In this document: one piece after another, positions 4,988 to 5,654 of the stretch
How positions within the stretch are numbered: the stretch's first letter is position 1
Layout of the letters: each line of letters begins with the position of its first letter
DNA from: Acidobacteriota bacterium
GTDB lineage: Bacteria > Acidobacteriota > Terriglobia > Acidiferrales > UBA7541
NCBI GenBank assembly: GCA_003161495.1
Contig: PMOP01000401.1
Location: 236 to 5,889 of the forward strand
Length of the DNA stretch: 5,654 nucleotides
Direction of reading: 5' to 3'
Position numbers and translations under genes: made by a program
Notes under the pieces: generated by a model
Database searches by the model: none
Told to the model about the DNA's origin: nothing
The model's input: the letters and a program-made list of their open reading frames with translations, nothing else

Positions 4988-5016
4988 TTGACATGAGAAT
5001 ATCGCAGGCCTATCGT
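4988..5016 (+). promoter_or_regulatory. Sigma70-type promoter of the PilZ gene
   Basis: A consensus -35 TTGACA (4988-4993), an exact 17-bp spacer and the -10 TATCGT (5011-5016, four of six matches). Transcription would start near 5023, giving a leader of about 43 bases before the ATG at 5066. It is the best promoter match in the window. Confidence 0.6.
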
Positions 5017-5065
5017 CGTAATCAGTGAGCCGAATCCGCATGCCCATGATCATTAGAGTGACAAT

Positions 5066-5654
5066 ATGCCGGATCTAGAAAAATGCCATATGAATGCGTG
5101 CAACGAGGCCGTTGCCGCGTCGCTCGACAACGAGCCTATGTGCCGGGGGCATTTCATCTCGGTGTGCTACGCGCGGCTTGACCAATACGATGAGATTCGG
5201 AAAGGACCCGGCCTGGATGTCACGAATACGGAATCGGTCCGGCGTTTCGTCCACGAATGCACGCGCTCCGCGGATGAAATGGAGCACTCGACGAAAAATC
5301 TCGATAATCTGGACCGCGCCAAGCTTCTCCACATCATCCTGTCAGCCAGCGAACTCGGCCGCCATTTACGACGAAGTCCGCGGAAAGCGGCAGCGATCGC
5401 CGTGCGGCTCAGTTCGGAAAAACTGGGTGGAGTTTGGCAGGAAGACACTGAGACTGTGCTGGTAAGCCGGTACGGAGCGCTCGTGCGCTGCAAACACGCC
5501 GCGAAAGCCGGCGAAACACTTCACGTCATTCGCGCTGACACCGGAGAGAAAACTTTAGCCCGAGTCGCCTGGCAGCGCCCGGCGGGAACCGAGGATGTTC
5601 GGATCGGAGTGGAGTTTGTTTCCTCCGAGAATTTCTGGGGATTGGACTGGGGAG
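5066..5654 (+). CDS. PilZ-domain protein with Cys/His-rich N-terminus (3' partial)
   Basis: Open from ATG 5066 to the window end, 196 codons with no stop. PilZ domains usually bind the second messenger cyclic di-GMP and control motility, polysaccharide or surface behaviour. Three parts are visible. Residues 1-40 carry C7, C12, C26, H29 and C34 (CxxxxC, then CxxH), a possible zinc site. Residues 50-97 are helical (ESVRRFVHECTRSADEME... LDRAKLLHIILSASELG). Residues 98-196 are the PilZ domain: the RxxxR motif R101-R105 (LRRSPRK), the second motif as LVSRYG (132-137, where the D/N of D/NxSxxG is replaced by leucine), ARVAWQ (165-170) and VRIGVEFVSSENFWGLDW (178-195). The changed second motif means c-di-GMP binding is not assured. 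AGAG (5055-5058) seven bases before the ATG is a weak ribosome binding site. The gene probably ends soon after the window, since the PilZ core is nearly complete. Confidence 0.82.
   Translation, partial: MPDLEKCHMNACNEAVAASLDNEPMCRGHFISVCYARLDQYDEIRKGPGLDVTNTESVRRFVHECTRSADEMEHSTKNLDNLDRAKLLHIILSASELGRHLRRSPRKAAAIAVRLSSEKLGGVWQEDTETVLVSRYGALVRCKHAAKAGETLHVIRADTGEKTLARVAWQRPAGTEDVRIGVEFVSSENFWGLDWG

Noticed and set aside
4567..5053. Minus-strand frames of 114 and 130 residues over the small ORF and the following gap
   Set aside because: No ribosome binding site, no domain, and they cross the hairpin and the promoter of the PilZ gene. Coding use is not supported.
5094..5465. Plus-strand frame of 123 residues and minus-strand frames at 5075-5493
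   Set aside because: Shadows of the PilZ gene, which is in another frame and open to the window end; they show no recognisable domain.

Overview
This 5.65 kb window looks like chromosomal DNA from a moderately GC-rich soil-type bacterium, most likely an Acidobacteriota (Terriglobia-like) species. That placement is inference. It rests on the acidobacterial look of the PilZ protein at the right edge, the short palindromic repeats with a GGCT(A/G)AAGCC core between genes, and a mix of housekeeping-type and lineage-specific genes. No tRNA, rRNA, CRISPR array, transposase or phage gene was found.

Left part (1-1160). The last 25 codons of an unidentified upstream gene overlap the start of a complete ParB/Spo0J-family gene (32-904). 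The ParB stop is followed by a terminator-like hairpin. A cluster of GC-rich palindromes comes next, two of which form an inverted pair of the same REP-like element.

Middle left (1165-2570). A 110-residue hypothetical protein is followed by a gene-free stretch holding a long inverted repeat of the CTCTGTG type. A class I SAM-dependent methyltransferase (1687-2502) comes next. Its stop codon lies inside a perfect 21-bp inverted repeat that separates it from a convergent gene.

Middle right (2589-4490). A Tat-type exported metallo-beta-lactamase-fold hydrolase (minus strand) and a secreted-looking Cupin_5/DUF985 protein (plus strand) are divergent. They share a 153-bp intergenic region with an imperfect 17-bp palindrome. 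The cupin gene has no Shine-Dalgarno sequence and a -10-like element seven bases before its ATG, so it may be leaderless.

Right part (4491-5654). A short 68-residue hypothetical ORF has a strong GGAGG site. It is followed by about 240 bp without a convincing gene but with a good sigma70-type promoter (TTGACA, 17 bp, TATCGT). This promoter reads into a PilZ-domain protein cut off by the window end, which carries a Cys/His-rich N-terminus that may bind zinc.

The genes do not form one pathway. ParB is probably co-expressed with the gene before it, and the two divergent exported proteins may be co-regulated. The rest look like independent units separated by palindromic repeats. I see no clear new multi-gene system. 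The best leads are the Cys/His-PilZ architecture, the secreted DUF985 protein with its possible leaderless promoter, and the repeat families.
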